A stretch of 64,000 nt of DNA from Candidatus Planktophila dulcis (GTDB lineage: Bacteria; Actinomycetota; Actinomycetes; Nanopelagicales; Nanopelagicaceae), in contig NZ_CP016777.1 in NCBI RefSeq assembly GCF_002288225.1, positions 372,001 to 436,000 of the forward strand, read 5' to 3'. Below the pieces are notes generated by a model. The model was not told where the DNA came from. It did no database searches and worked only from the letters and a program-made list of their open reading frames with translations. Positions 1-8,799 of the stretch are shown here, in pieces (position 1 is the first letter of the stretch; every line of letters begins with the position of its first letter). Position numbers and translations under genes: made by a program.

Positions 1-390
1 ACAGGCAAGATTCTTAACTACCGTGCATCACGCGATGTTGTTGTTCGCTCCAAAGATGTGCAGCTTGTCTCTAAACTTTCTCAAGGAATAGGAACCATCT
101 TGCAGCAGGGTGTGACTGTAAATAACTACGGTCCTCAGTACTACCTCTCCACTCTTCCCAAGCTTCGCCCACAACTTCTTGAAGAGGCGATGAAGGATGC
201 CAAGATCCGTGCAGAAGCAATCACTAAGGCAGTGGGCGGCAAAGTTGGTTCAGTGCAATCAGTTCGCTCAGGCGTATTCCAGGTGACAACACCGGATTCA
301 ACGATGACGCAAGATACTGGCGCATATGACACTTCCAGTATTGAAAAGACCGTGACATCAACAGTCTCAGTTACTTTCTCCGTTAAGTAG
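1..390 (+). CDS. SIMPL domain (DUF541) protein, C-terminal part, cut by left edge
   Basis: The reading frame is open from base 1, so only the last 129 residues are present and the start lies outside the window. Visible signs of the SIMPL/DUF541 family are the early segment NYRASRDVVVRSKD, the run of residues ending in DAKIRAEAITKAVGGKVGSV, and a C-terminal beta strand TSTVSVTFSVK that ends the protein. Family members are usually exported or membrane-attached and of poorly defined role. It is convergent with the carboxylase gene on the other strand with only 6 bases between the two stop codons, and no terminator hairpin is visible there. Confidence 0.8.
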   Translation, partial: TGKILNYRASRDVVVRSKDVQLVSKLSQGIGTILQQGVTVNNYGPQYYLSTLPKLRPQLLEEAMKDAKIRAEAITKAVGGKVGSVQSVRSGVFQVTTPDSTMTQDTGAYDTSSIEKTVTSTVSVTFSVK

Positions 391-396
391 TTCCTA

Positions 397-1785
397 CTAA
401 AGAGGAATATTGCCGTGTGATCCACGGCGGTATTCAGTTGCTGCAAGAACCTTTGCAATAGCGCTACGAGTCTTATCGGGCTCGATCATTTCATCGACTG
501 CGCCAATTTCAATGGCGCGAGCAACACCGCCTGAAGCTTTCTCATGCTCGGCAGCAAGCTCAAGCTCCATGCCCTCTCGTTGTTCAGCAGGAAGATCTGC
601 AAGAAGTCTGCGGTGCAGAACGCGCACAGCGGCAACTGCGCCCATGACTGAAACTTCTGCTTGAGGCCAAGCAAATACGCGAGTGGCACCGAGTGACTTT
701 GAATTCATCGCAACAAAGGCTCCACCGTATGCCTTGCGGGTAATGACGGTAACGCGAGGAACAACAGCTTCAGCAAATGCGTGAAGCAACTTCGCACCGC
801 GGCGCACAGCGCCTTCCCACTCTTGGCCGATGCCAGGCAAGAAGCCAGTCACATCGGCAATAACAACAAGTGGAATTCCAAAGGCATCGCAGGTGCGAAC
901 AAAGCGAGCTGCCTTTTCACCGGCTGCAGAGTCAAGGACTCCACCGATCACTTGTGGGTTATTTGCGATAACTCCCACTGTCCGACCACCGAGTCGGCCA
1001 ATAACAGTTGTCATGTTCTCAGCCCACATATCAAGGAGCTCTAACTTTTCGCCATCCTTATCGAGAATCGCATCAACAAGTGGATGTACTTCATAAATAC
1101 GCTTTGCAGAATCTGGAACTAAATGGGCAAGCTTCACATCTTCTACGTGCGGCGACATTAAGCTTTGATTAGCAAAGAGGGATACAAGATCTTGAATCTC
1201 GCTATAGGCAATATCTTCAGAAGGCGCGATGACGTGTGCAACACCTGAATTCTTACTATGCGCCTCTGGCCCACCGAGCAGTGCCATATCGACGATATCT
1301 CCGGTTACAGATTTCACGACATCGGGTCCTGTAACAAAGATCCGTCCTTCAGGTGCAAGGACCACGATGTCGGTGAGGGCTGGACCGTAAGCGCCGCCTC
1401 CAGCTGTGGGACCAAGAACTAATGAGAGTTGTGGGATGCGACCACTTGCTGTGACCATCGCTTGGAAGACTTCACCAAAAGCGTTGAGGGATGCAACACC
1501 ATCACTTAATCGCGCACCGCCTGAATGCCAAATTCCAATGATCGGAACTTGTGCTCCCATCGCTGCGCGATATGCCTGCACAATAACTTGCGAGCCTTCA
1601 ATGCCGAGTGCGCCACCTTTAATAGTGGGGTCAGATGCGAAGACAACAACTTTGTTTCCCTTAATTAATCCTGTTGCTGCAACCATTCCACAATCAGTGC
1701 GAGGAAGGAGTAGCTCAAAATTGCCGTCATCAAGTAATTTGGCGATACGGGCTTCAGGATCGAGCACCTTCTCTGGTGTTGCCAT
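397..1785 (-). CDS. accD6: Acyl-CoA carboxylase carboxyltransferase (beta) subunit, AccD6-like
   Basis: 462 residues, full length for the actinobacterial acyl-CoA carboxylase beta subunit, which transfers CO2 from biotin to acetyl- or propionyl-CoA to make malonyl- or methylmalonyl-CoA. Crotonase-fold signs include GGARLSDGVASL and GPTAGGGAYGPALTD in the N-half and the second oxyanion region TGFLPGIGQEWEG plus RKAYGGAFVAMNSK in the C-half. It is the last gene of the reverse-strand fabD-fabH-acpP-fabF-accD operon, the same position as accD6 in mycobacteria, so its job is most likely malonyl-CoA supply for fatty acid synthesis. The start ATG at 1785 follows the fabF stop by 9 bases. A biotin-carrying alpha subunit is not in the window. 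Confidence 0.93.
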   Translation of the reverse strand: MATPEKVLDPEARIAKLLDDGNFELLLPRTDCGMVAATGLIKGNKVVVFASDPTIKGGALGIEGSQVIVQAYRAAMGAQVPIIGIWHSGGARLSDGVASLNAFGEVFQAMVTASGRIPQLSLVLGPTAGGGAYGPALTDIVVLAPEGRIFVTGPDVVKSVTGDIVDMALLGGPEAHSKNSGVAHVIAPSEDIAYSEIQDLVSLFANQSLMSPHVEDVKLAHLVPDSAKRIYEVHPLVDAILDKDGEKLELLDMWAENMTTVIGRLGGRTVGVIANNPQVIGGVLDSAAGEKAARFVRTCDAFGIPLVVIADVTGFLPGIGQEWEGAVRRGAKLLHAFAEAVVPRVTVITRKAYGGAFVAMNSKSLGATRVFAWPQAEVSVMGAVAAVRVLHRRLLADLPAEQREGMELELAAEHEKASGGVARAIEIGAVDEMIEPDKTRSAIAKVLAATEYRRGSHGNIPL

Positions 1786-1794
1786 GGCTTTAGA

Positions 1795-3033
1795 TTAGAG
1801 CGATTTAAATGCAAGTACTACGTTGTGGCCGCCAAATCCGAAAGAATCATTGAGCGCAGCAATATCTCCCGCTGGAAGTTGGCGTGGTGTGTCGCGAACG
1901 ACATCGACAGTCACAGCTGGGTCTAAGTTTTCGATGTTGATAGTTGGGGGAGCAAGGCGATCTTGAAGAGCTTTGACAATAAAGACAGATTCGATTGCAC
2001 CAGCACCACCGAGTAGGTGTCCTGTCATTGACTTTGTTGCAGATACTGCAACGTGATCAGCATCTGCGCCCAGTGCTTTGCGCAGTGCATTTGCTTCAGC
2101 AACATCTCCTGCAGGAGTTGATGTTGCATGTGCATTCAGGTGCACGATGTCCTTCGTGGAAAGTCCAGAATTTTCTAGTGCAAATTTAATTGCGCGCTGC
2201 ACGCCACTGCCATCAGGGTCTGGGGCTGCGATGTGATAACCATCTGATGAAAGACCTTGTCCGCCGATTTCGCAGTAGATCTTTGCACCGCGCGCTTTAG
2301 CGTGTTCATACTCTTCAATAACAAGGATTCCGCCGCCTTCACCGAGGACGAAACCATCGCGATCAACGTCATAAGGTCGTGAGGCACGAGCTGGTGCATC
2401 GTTGCGCGTTGAAAGTGCCTTCATCGCGGCAAAGCCAGCCATCGGCAATTGGTGAATCGCAGCTTCAACGCCACCGGTGACGATGATGTCGGCGCGATTG
2501 TTCTTAATCATTTCAAAGGCATAACCGATTGCTTCGGCACCTGATGCACATGCGCTCACCGGGGTGTGAACACCCGCCTTTGCTTGAAGTTCAAGACCGA
2601 CATTTGCAGCTGGTCCATTAGGCATCAACATCGGAACAGTGTGTGGACTGACTGCGCGTGCACCCTTTTCATTTAAGTTCACAAATTGATCAAGGAGAGT
2701 AATGACTCCGCCAATACCGGATGCGATAACTACGCCAAGGCGTTCCTTATCAACCTCATCAGGAGAGCCTGCATCTTTCCAGGCTTCACGGGATGCAACG
2801 AGTGCGAATTGTTCTGAGCGATCAAGACGGCGCATCTCAACGCGCTCCATCTGATCTGCAGGTTCCGTCGCAACGCGCGCAGCGAAGTGCACAGGTAGGA
2901 GCTCTCGCCAATCTTCAGTAAGAAGTCTGACTCCAGATTGGCCGGCAAGTAGCGCCTTCCACGTTGAATCGACATCTCCACCGAGAGGCGTTGTGGCACC
3001 AAGGCCTGTAACGACTACGCGACGTTGTGACAT
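1795..3033 (-). CDS. fabF: 3-oxoacyl-ACP synthase II (FabF/KasA type)
   Basis: 412 residues, standard length. Condenses malonyl-ACP with a growing acyl-ACP during fatty acid elongation in the cytosol. The Cys-His-His active site is visible: Cys about residue 162 in VSACASGAE, His in LNAHATSTPAGD and His in SMTGHLLGGAGA. The glycine-rich C-terminal SFGFGGHN is also present. It lies between acpP (19-base gap) and accD6 in the reverse-strand operon and is presumably transcribed from the fabD promoter. Confidence 0.96.
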   Translation of the reverse strand: MSQRRVVVTGLGATTPLGGDVDSTWKALLAGQSGVRLLTEDWRELLPVHFAARVATEPADQMERVEMRRLDRSEQFALVASREAWKDAGSPDEVDKERLGVVIASGIGGVITLLDQFVNLNEKGARAVSPHTVPMLMPNGPAANVGLELQAKAGVHTPVSACASGAEAIGYAFEMIKNNRADIIVTGGVEAAIHQLPMAGFAAMKALSTRNDAPARASRPYDVDRDGFVLGEGGGILVIEEYEHAKARGAKIYCEIGGQGLSSDGYHIAAPDPDGSGVQRAIKFALENSGLSTKDIVHLNAHATSTPAGDVAEANALRKALGADADHVAVSATKSMTGHLLGGAGAIESVFIVKALQDRLAPPTINIENLDPAVTVDVVRDTPRQLPAGDIAALNDSFGFGGHNVVLAFKSL

Positions 3034-3052
3034 ACCGCTATAAATTTTCTAC

Positions 3053-3301
3053 TTATGCAGCAGCGTTAACGATGAAGTTGACTGCATCGCCGACTGTAGC
3101 GAGCTCAGTTACCTTCTCATCAGGAATCTTCACGCCAAAGCGCTCCTCGCAAGCGACTACAACTTCAACCATGCTGAGTGAGTCAACTTCGAGATCTTCT
3201 GTGAAGTTCTTACCAAGTTCGATGGATGCAGCTGGGATACCCGCTACTTCTTCAACGATCTCTTTAATTCCTGCAAGTACATCTGCTGGTGATAACGCCA
3301 T
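3053..3301 (-). CDS. acpP: Acyl carrier protein
   Basis: 82 residues. Carries acyl intermediates on a 4'-phosphopantetheine arm; the attachment serine is about residue 41 in the motif LEVDSLSMVEV. The acidic helix-rich composition is typical. An AAGGAAAA-like ribosome binding site lies just before the ATG on the reverse strand. The 102-base gap to fabH upstream is the only sizeable gap in the operon, so an additional internal promoter for this highly needed protein is possible, but I do not see a convincing -10/-35 pair. Confidence 0.95.
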   Translation of the reverse strand: MALSPADVLAGIKEIVEEVAGIPAASIELGKNFTEDLEVDSLSMVEVVVACEERFGVKIPDEKVTELATVGDAVNFIVNAAA

Positions 3302-3403
3302 TATTTTTTCCTTTGCTATATCTGTATTCGTGGGGACAGGTGTGTAATTGTGTACGAAAGAAGTGCTTACTTCCCAGTAAATGGGTGGGTATTCCCAAGA
3401 AAA

Positions 3404-4429
3404 TTATGGTTTAGGGGGTAATTTCACAACCTGACCCGCATAAACGAGACCTGCGCCATAGCCAATGAGCAGAGCCAATTTTCCATGGAGCTCAGGGTGT
3501 TTCTGCAAAAGAGCATCCATAGCAAGTGGAATGGATGCAGCTGATGTATTTCCATTCTTACGGATGTCATCAGCGATGATCACTGAATCAGGCATTTTCA
3601 TCTCTTTCGCCATTGTTTCAATGATGCGCACATTTGCTTGGTGTGGAATAAATGCATCAATGTCATTGACACTAAGGCCTGCAGATTCAAGTGCTTTGAG
3701 AGCTGCCTTGCTCATCGAAAATACAGCCCAGCGGAAAACTTTTTGACCTTCTTGAGAAATATTTGGCCACTTACTTCCAGCCTTCGTTAATTGTGTCTCC
3801 ACATCACGCACTTCAATCCATGATGGATTCATCTGAATGGCGTCGCGCTCATCAGCATCTGAGCCCCACTCAACAGGACCGATTCCAGCTTCTTGCGATG
3901 CACCGATAACAACTGCGCCTGCGCCATCTGCGAAGATAAATGCCGTTGCGCGATCATCAGGATCTGTGAAATCTGAGATCTTCTCTGCGCCAATGACTAA
4001 GACGGTCTTAGAGGTTCCAGACTTAATGAAGTCATGGGCCATAGCCACGCCATAAGAAAATCCAGCACATGCTGCATTGATATCAAAGGCTGCAGCTTTG
4101 GGATGGCCTAGGCGTTGCAGGATTGCAGTTGCGGCAGATGGTGCCTGGAAAGGAAAGGTAATCGTTGCAACGATGATGGTGTCGATATCTGTAATGGAAA
4201 GCTTTGCTTTCTTGAGCGCATCCTGCGCAGCCCAAGTGGCCATATCGAGAACCGTCTCTGTCTCATCTGCAAAGCGACGAGTTTCAATACCTGTGCGTTG
4301 CTGAATCCACTCATCACTGGAGTCAATACGCACTGCAACTTCATCATTAGTGACGATGCGCTTAGGACGGTATGAACCAACAGAAAGAATCTGGCTCTCA
4401 CTACCTGTCTTTGATGCAATTGTTGCCAT
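3404..4429 (-). CDS. fabH: 3-oxoacyl-ACP synthase III
   Basis: 341 residues. Starts fatty acid synthesis by condensing an acyl-CoA with malonyl-ACP. The catalytic triad is visible: Cys about residue 121 in NAACAGFSYG, His in IPHQANVRI and Asn in NGNTSAASIP. The ATG overlaps the fabD stop by one base (TAATG), indicating translational coupling. Whether it prefers acetyl-CoA or branched primers cannot be told from these motifs. Confidence 0.96.
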   Translation of the reverse strand: MATIASKTGSESQILSVGSYRPKRIVTNDEVAVRIDSSDEWIQQRTGIETRRFADETETVLDMATWAAQDALKKAKLSITDIDTIIVATITFPFQAPSAATAILQRLGHPKAAAFDINAACAGFSYGVAMAHDFIKSGTSKTVLVIGAEKISDFTDPDDRATAFIFADGAGAVVIGASQEAGIGPVEWGSDADERDAIQMNPSWIEVRDVETQLTKAGSKWPNISQEGQKVFRWAVFSMSKAALKALESAGLSVNDIDAFIPHQANVRIIETMAKEMKMPDSVIIADDIRKNGNTSAASIPLAMDALLQKHPELHGKLALLIGYGAGLVYAGQVVKLPPKP

Positions 4430-5337
4430 TACTTGCCTCCATGAGTTGCAACGAATGCACGCGCTGCATCGAGATCTGCAGGGCTCTTTAAAGCGAACTG
4501 TTTAATACTAGGAGCAGCGCGCTTGATAAGTCCAACAAGGGTTCCAGCAGGGGCAACTTCAATAACCCCAGTAACGCCTAGGGAGAGAAGAGTCTCCATA
4601 CATAAATCCCAGCGAACAGGGTTAGCAATCTGATTGACGATGCGATCTAGTACTTCTGCACCATCTGTCACCACAGCTCCATCTTTATTGGAGAGAACTC
4701 CGACTGCAGGAGTCGATGTGGACATCGTTGCGGCAAGTGTGCGCAGTGGCTCAACTGCCGGCTGCATATAAGAGGTGTGAAATGCGCCTGCAACTGCCAA
4801 GGGGCGAACACGAGCACCATCAGGTGCAAGTTGCGCAAGAGCATCAAGATCTCCTGCAGCAACAATCTGCCCACCACCATTGTCATTGGCTGCAACAAGA
4901 CCTAAATCGGAAATTGCGCGAAGAACTACTTGGCGATCACCACCTAATACAGCTGCCATTCCTGAAGGAGTAACTCCTGCAGCCTTTGCCATTTCAGCAC
5001 CGCGAGTGGTCACAAGCTTCATCGCATCTATAGGTGAAAGTGCTCCTGCGATAGCAGCTGCAGTAATTTCCCCAACAGAGTGGCCAGCAACAAAAGAGAA
5101 TGAACCGGTAGCACCTAAGGCATGAGCACTGATCACACCTGCAGCAACGATGAGTGGTTGCGCGTTGGCAGTATCTTTAATTTCATCAGCATCAGCAGTT
5201 GTGCCAAGGCGAATGACATCAATGCCGATGGCATTAGAGAATTCCTTGGCCAAGGAGTGCAACTGTGGATCTTCAAGCCAGGCGCTGAGCATTCCGGGAG
5301 TTTGTGAACCTTGTCCCGGAGCGATGATTGCGAGCAT
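4429..5337 (-). CDS. fabD: Malonyl-CoA:ACP transacylase
   Basis: 302 residues from the ATG at 5337. Loads malonate onto ACP. The N-terminus MLAIIAPGQGSQTPGM and the nucleophile motif GHSVGE (Ser about 87) are typical, with the His in VAGAFHTSYMQPA. The frame is open for 13 more codons upstream to an ATG at 5376, but 5337 is chosen because the family consensus begins there and because a -10 box (TATATT) ends 6 bases before it, placing the transcript start at or next to this codon. First gene of the fab operon. The TetR/PucR-type regulator often found upstream of fabD in actinobacteria is not present here. Confidence 0.95.
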   Translation of the reverse strand: MLAIIAPGQGSQTPGMLSAWLEDPQLHSLAKEFSNAIGIDVIRLGTTADADEIKDTANAQPLIVAAGVISAHALGATGSFSFVAGHSVGEITAAAIAGALSPIDAMKLVTTRGAEMAKAAGVTPSGMAAVLGGDRQVVLRAISDLGLVAANDNGGGQIVAAGDLDALAQLAPDGARVRPLAVAGAFHTSYMQPAVEPLRTLAATMSTSTPAVGVLSNKDGAVVTDGAEVLDRIVNQIANPVRWDLCMETLLSLGVTGVIEVAPAGTLVGLIKRAAPSIKQFALKSPADLDAARAFVATHGGK

Positions 5338-5343
5338 GAAGTT

Positions 5344-5371
5344 AATATATTGGATTACGAACGAGTAACAA
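5344..5371 (-). promoter_or_regulatory. Promoter of the fab operon
   Basis: On the reverse strand a -35 like TTGTTA (5366-5371), a 16-base spacer and a -10 TATATT (5344-5349) end 6 bases before the fabD ATG, predicting a leaderless mRNA. Confidence 0.6.
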
Positions 5372-5378
5372 GCCATAT

Positions 5379-5390
5379 CCGAGCGCTCGG
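5379..5390. promoter_or_regulatory. 12-bp palindrome upstream of the fab promoter, candidate operator
   Basis: CCGAGCGCTCGG is a perfect palindrome ending 8 bases upstream of the -35 box of fabD, flanked by an additional AGCC/GGCT match. Position and symmetry fit a dimeric transcription factor site. The regulator is unknown. Confidence 0.45.
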
Positions 5391-5419
5391 GCTCAGAAAA
5401 AGAAGAATTATGAAATCTC

Positions 5420-5542
5420 TTACTTACTATGTATGCGAAGAGTTAACCACGCTGAATCAGCGATTAGTGTTGATGGTGTGGAGAATTCTGGAGTTGGGCG
5501 AATCTCCTGATCGACAATCTCTTCGATCTGACGGATGTTCAT
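5420..5542 (-). CDS. Small ORF coupled to the SGNH esterase (40 aa)
   Basis: The reverse-strand ATG at 5542 overlaps the stop codon of the esterase gene in a TAATG arrangement, the same coupling used by certain genes in this window. The product begins MNIRQIEEIVDQEIRPTPEF and is 40 residues long with no recognised domain. It could be a real small protein or a chance frame; the coupling is the only support. The 80 bases between its end and fabD contain the fab promoter and palindrome. Confidence 0.35.
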   Translation of the reverse strand: MNIRQIEEIVDQEIRPTPEFSTPSTLIADSAWLTLRIHSK

Positions 5543-6393
5543 TAAGAAACCTTCTCATTCTGAAGTCGATTGATATGAATATCTGCATGTGCTGCAAAAT
5601 CTGGATAGTAGATATTGGATTCTGCTCTTTCATTTCTATGACGTGCCATATAGATCAACTCATAAATTGAGAGGATGAGAATTGCTGGGAGAAGATCGAC
5701 GCTTCTCTTAAGAAACCATGGTGTGCCATTTTTAAGCATCCAGATAATGGAATCTTTGCGACTTCTATTGTTCTTAAAGGTGAAGATGACGGGATCAACT
5801 TCAAATCCACGCATACGAAGGAGATGGGCAAAGTTATCGGCAATAAATTGATGTCCATGGCGACTTGGATGCATGCGATCCACATGCCACTTATTGCGAT
5901 CATAGATTTTTTCGAGTGATCTTGTTTCAAGAAGTATCGCGCTATAGCGCTTGGCCATCTTTCTTGTGATGCGATTTACTGCATCAACGCGGCGGCGGCA
6001 GACTCGAGCAACTAGGTATGGCATCGGAACAATCTCAGTTGGGTCGTGAAGTTCAAGCAACATCGCTGTCGCTCCCATCTCCTCAATCTGTCGCAGAGTC
6101 TCATTGAGGTTCACCTCAAAGACTTCAGGTGAGAATCCATTACGCAAGAGATCATTTCCACCCACGATCACTGCCACAAGCTCAGGCTCGTGAATGAGAA
6201 TCTTGGGAAGTTGTTCATGGAGAACTTCTTTAGATTGAGCACCTGGACGAGATGCGTTGATATAGATAAGTGGTTCAGTGAAGGCTTGCGCTAGGTGATA
6301 GCCCCATCCGAAGTGGTTGCCATGTAAATCTGAATCACCAACACCTGATGCTGCGCTATCGCCAATGATTGCAAGGGTCAGAGGCTTTTGCAT
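5542..6393 (-). CDS. SGNH/GDSL-family hydrolase
   Basis: 283 residues from ATG 6393, which follows the glycosyltransferase stop by a single base; the longer open frame upstream overlaps that gene and is not coding. SGNH blocks: GDSAASG near residue 12 (Ser nucleophile), a Gly at the SRPGAQ block, GGNDLLR (Asn) and DRMHPSRHGH (Asp and His). No signal peptide, but a hydrophobic segment LLPAILILSIYELIYMA near the C-terminus could attach it to the membrane. Probably an esterase or deacetylase acting on the product of the two neighbouring glycosyltransferases (inference). Confidence 0.85.
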   Translation of the reverse strand: MQKPLTLAIIGDSAASGVGDSDLHGNHFGWGYHLAQAFTEPLIYINASRPGAQSKEVLHEQLPKILIHEPELVAVIVGGNDLLRNGFSPEVFEVNLNETLRQIEEMGATAMLLELHDPTEIVPMPYLVARVCRRRVDAVNRITRKMAKRYSAILLETRSLEKIYDRNKWHVDRMHPSRHGHQFIADNFAHLLRMRGFEVDPVIFTFKNNRSRKDSIIWMLKNGTPWFLKRSVDLLPAILILSIYELIYMARHRNERAESNIYYPDFAAHADIHINRLQNEKVS

Positions 6394-6394
6394 A

Positions 6395-7522
6395 TTAGGC
6401 CACTTTCTCTGGGTGCAGGGTGTCGAGTCTGTGAATAGTTGCAGACCATGGAAAGCGCTCTGCTTGCACTCTGCATCGCGCAGATAGCGTTGGATCTTCT
6501 TTAATCTCTTCCAGAATAATCTCAACTGCATCAGCAAAGGCGGCGCCGTTATTAGCTGCCGTGAGACCCACAAAGTCACCGTTATCTTCATAGAGGAACT
6601 CACCAACAGCACTTGTTTCTGATGCAACTACAGGAGTTCCGCTGGCAAGTGATTCAAGGGCTGCAAGGCAGAATGTCTCGATTGGTCCTGGTGCAAGTGA
6701 AACATCGGCAGATGCAATCATTTGAGCAAGGAGATTCTTATTTGCAACGTATCCCCAGAAAGTAACCGGGATATCGCGAGATGAGTCATAGAGCTTCTTA
6801 TGAAGAGGACCGCTACCAATATAGACAAGGCGTGCATTGATTCCACGATTGAGAAGTTCTCGCAGAGTCTGCAATGAGCGTTCAGGCTTCTTCTCAGGAG
6901 AGAGTCGCCCACAATGTACGAGGAGAACATCTCCGCCCTTGATCATCTTTGCACGAAGTTCTTCATTGCGATGATCTGGCGAGAAAGTATTGAGATCAAC
7001 GCCAAGTGGAACTCGGACAACATTTGTTGTGCCAATGTCGTTGAATTCAGCAGCAGCAAAGTTAGTTGTCGTAACAACAAAATCGAACTTTCCCGCAAGT
7101 CGTGAATTGTGCCAACCTACAAAGGGCTTGAGTGAGACTCCGAAGAAGTTCTTCACAAGTCCACGCAGAGTCTCGTGGCTAAAGACAATCGCAGGAATAT
7201 CACGGCGCTTAGCCCAGTTGCCAAGGCACGAGAGAGTGAATCGATCAGAGACTTCAAGTCGATCTGGCTTAAGAGATTGCAAAATTGTCTTGACCTGTCG
7301 CGTTGAGCGAATCACTCGGTAGCCGCCGCTGAAAGGAATCGTCCATGAAGGCAAGGTGATGCAGCCACCATGTTCTGTCTTCTCGCGTGAGAACTTTTTG
7401 CCAGGGACTACATAGATGAATTCATGACCAATCTTCTGATATTCAGTTCCAAGGTTGTGAAGCGTTGTCTTGATGCCACCAGATTTTGGGCCATAGAAGT
7501 TGGCGATATGAATAATCTTCAT
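6395..7522 (-). CDS. Glycosyltransferase, GT4 family
   Basis: 375 residues with the two Rossmann-like halves of a GT-B enzyme. The N-half begins with MKIIHIANFYGPKSGGIKTT, and the C-half has the phosphate-binding region HCGRLSPEKKPERSL and the donor-binding acid motif region APGPIETFCLAALESLASG. It overlaps the upstream mannosyltransferase-like gene by 4 bases (ATGA), so the two are co-translated. Likely acts on an envelope glycolipid or polysaccharide with its neighbour; the sugar donor is not readable from the sequence. Confidence 0.87.
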   Translation of the reverse strand: MKIIHIANFYGPKSGGIKTTLHNLGTEYQKIGHEFIYVVPGKKFSREKTEHGGCITLPSWTIPFSGGYRVIRSTRQVKTILQSLKPDRLEVSDRFTLSCLGNWAKRRDIPAIVFSHETLRGLVKNFFGVSLKPFVGWHNSRLAGKFDFVVTTTNFAAAEFNDIGTTNVVRVPLGVDLNTFSPDHRNEELRAKMIKGGDVLLVHCGRLSPEKKPERSLQTLRELLNRGINARLVYIGSGPLHKKLYDSSRDIPVTFWGYVANKNLLAQMIASADVSLAPGPIETFCLAALESLASGTPVVASETSAVGEFLYEDNGDFVGLTAANNGAAFADAVEIILEEIKEDPTLSARCRVQAERFPWSATIHRLDTLHPEKVA

Positions 7523-8670
7523 GCGACCAGCTCACGATGCTTGGTTGTTCCTAAAATTGCATCTGAGTAATGCAACATCAGCTGGCTATTGATGTAATCC
7601 CATGTGCGGTGCTCGACTGCTTTTCGTGCTGCCAGTTGCATTAAATCAAAGGATGAGTGGGAGCGAAGTGTTTCAACCGCTTCAAGAAGGGAATGTGAAT
7701 CTGAAGTATCAATGAGTAGCCCTGTCACACCATGGTCGATGAGGTCTACAGGACCGCCTGAATCAGGACCAATGACTGGCACACCTGATGCGAGTGCCTC
7801 TTGGATTGCTTGGCAGAAAGTCTCGTGTTTTCCTGTGTGAACAAAGATGTCAAAGGATGCAACATAGCGAGCTAGCTCTGTTCCCGATTGATATCCAACA
7901 AATCGCGCATTCGGAAGTTCTTTCTTAAAGCGAGCTGCCGCAGGGCCATCGCCAACAATCACAAGTTGAATATGTGGTTGTTGATCTAGGATTGCAAGAT
8001 CTTCAATGCGTTTTTCATTGGCAAGTCGACCAACATAACCCACGATAAATTTCTCTTTGCCACCCGTTATGTTCTTGCGGAGTGATTCATCACGTCGTGA
8101 CGGATCGAAATTAACGAGATCTACTCCGCGCTTCCAAATACGAACATTGTGAACACCGCTGCTCTCAAGATCTCGACTTGCCCACTTGGATGGAGCCAAG
8201 GTGATGTCGGATGCTTGGTGAATTCTTGAGACCCACTTCTTTAAGGTGGTGTGTGCAATCGTCAATCCGTAGTGACGAGCAAAGCCTGCTATGTCAGTCT
8301 GATAGACAGAGACGGTTGGAATTCCCATCTTCTTTGCAATGCGCGCAACGTAATGACCGAGAAAGATGGGGGATGCTAGGTGAATGACATCGGGTGCGAA
8401 TCCTTCAAGAAGTGGCTCGAGAAATTTGCGCGGAACTCCCATGGGAATGAGCTTCTTCATTGAAATACTAGGAACGTGCTTGATCTTGTAATCCAGGTAA
8501 CGAGTAGGAGCGCCTTCGCTCTCGGGAGCGATGATCAAAACTTCATGGCCTTGTGACTTGCAGTATTCAAGGAGTCGAAGAACTGAGTTGGTCACGCCAT
8601 TGACCTGGGGTAGAAAAGCCTCAGTGACGACTGCGATACGCAGCTTTGGAGAAGTCTGTGAATCCATCAT
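7519..8670 (-). CDS. mgtA: GT4 glycosyltransferase, MgtA-like (probable GDP-mannose-dependent)
   Basis: 383 residues. The N-terminus RIAVVTEAFLPQVNGVTNSV and the donor-site region GKHETFCQAIQEALASGVPV closely resemble the mycobacterial/corynebacterial MgtA group, GDP-mannose-dependent alpha-mannosyltransferases acting on glycolipids. Two successive ATGs (8670 and 8667) are possible starts; a TATCTT box sits directly before them, favouring the second. First gene of the three-gene envelope cluster. The mannose assignment is by family resemblance only. Confidence 0.82.
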   Translation of the reverse strand: MMDSQTSPKLRIAVVTEAFLPQVNGVTNSVLRLLEYCKSQGHEVLIIAPESEGAPTRYLDYKIKHVPSISMKKLIPMGVPRKFLEPLLEGFAPDVIHLASPIFLGHYVARIAKKMGIPTVSVYQTDIAGFARHYGLTIAHTTLKKWVSRIHQASDITLAPSKWASRDLESSGVHNVRIWKRGVDLVNFDPSRRDESLRKNITGGKEKFIVGYVGRLANEKRIEDLAILDQQPHIQLVIVGDGPAAARFKKELPNARFVGYQSGTELARYVASFDIFVHTGKHETFCQAIQEALASGVPVIGPDSGGPVDLIDHGVTGLLIDTSDSHSLLEAVETLRSHSSFDLMQLAARKAVEHRTWDYINSQLMLHYSDAILGTTKHRELVA

Positions 8671-8786
8671 GAAGATAATGTGAGCGATGAAGCCATCTAC
8701 ATGTGCCCCGAGAGGTTACGTGTTCCTGAATAGAAGGTGAAGTATTAGTTGAGGGTTCTGCGCTTCACAAAGTACCTACCCGTCAG

Positions 8787-8792
8787 TAACAT
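8787..8792 (+). promoter_or_regulatory. -10 box of etfB, leaderless arrangement
   Basis: TAACAT ends 7 bases before the etfB ATG at 8800, supporting that start over the GTG-like open frame further upstream. Confidence 0.45.
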
Positions 8793-8799
8793 ATGCCCC

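Noticed and set aside
5311-5670. Forward open frame of 119 codons over the fabD promoter
   Set aside because: Runs across the promoter and into the esterase gene on the other strand, with no ribosome binding site or family.
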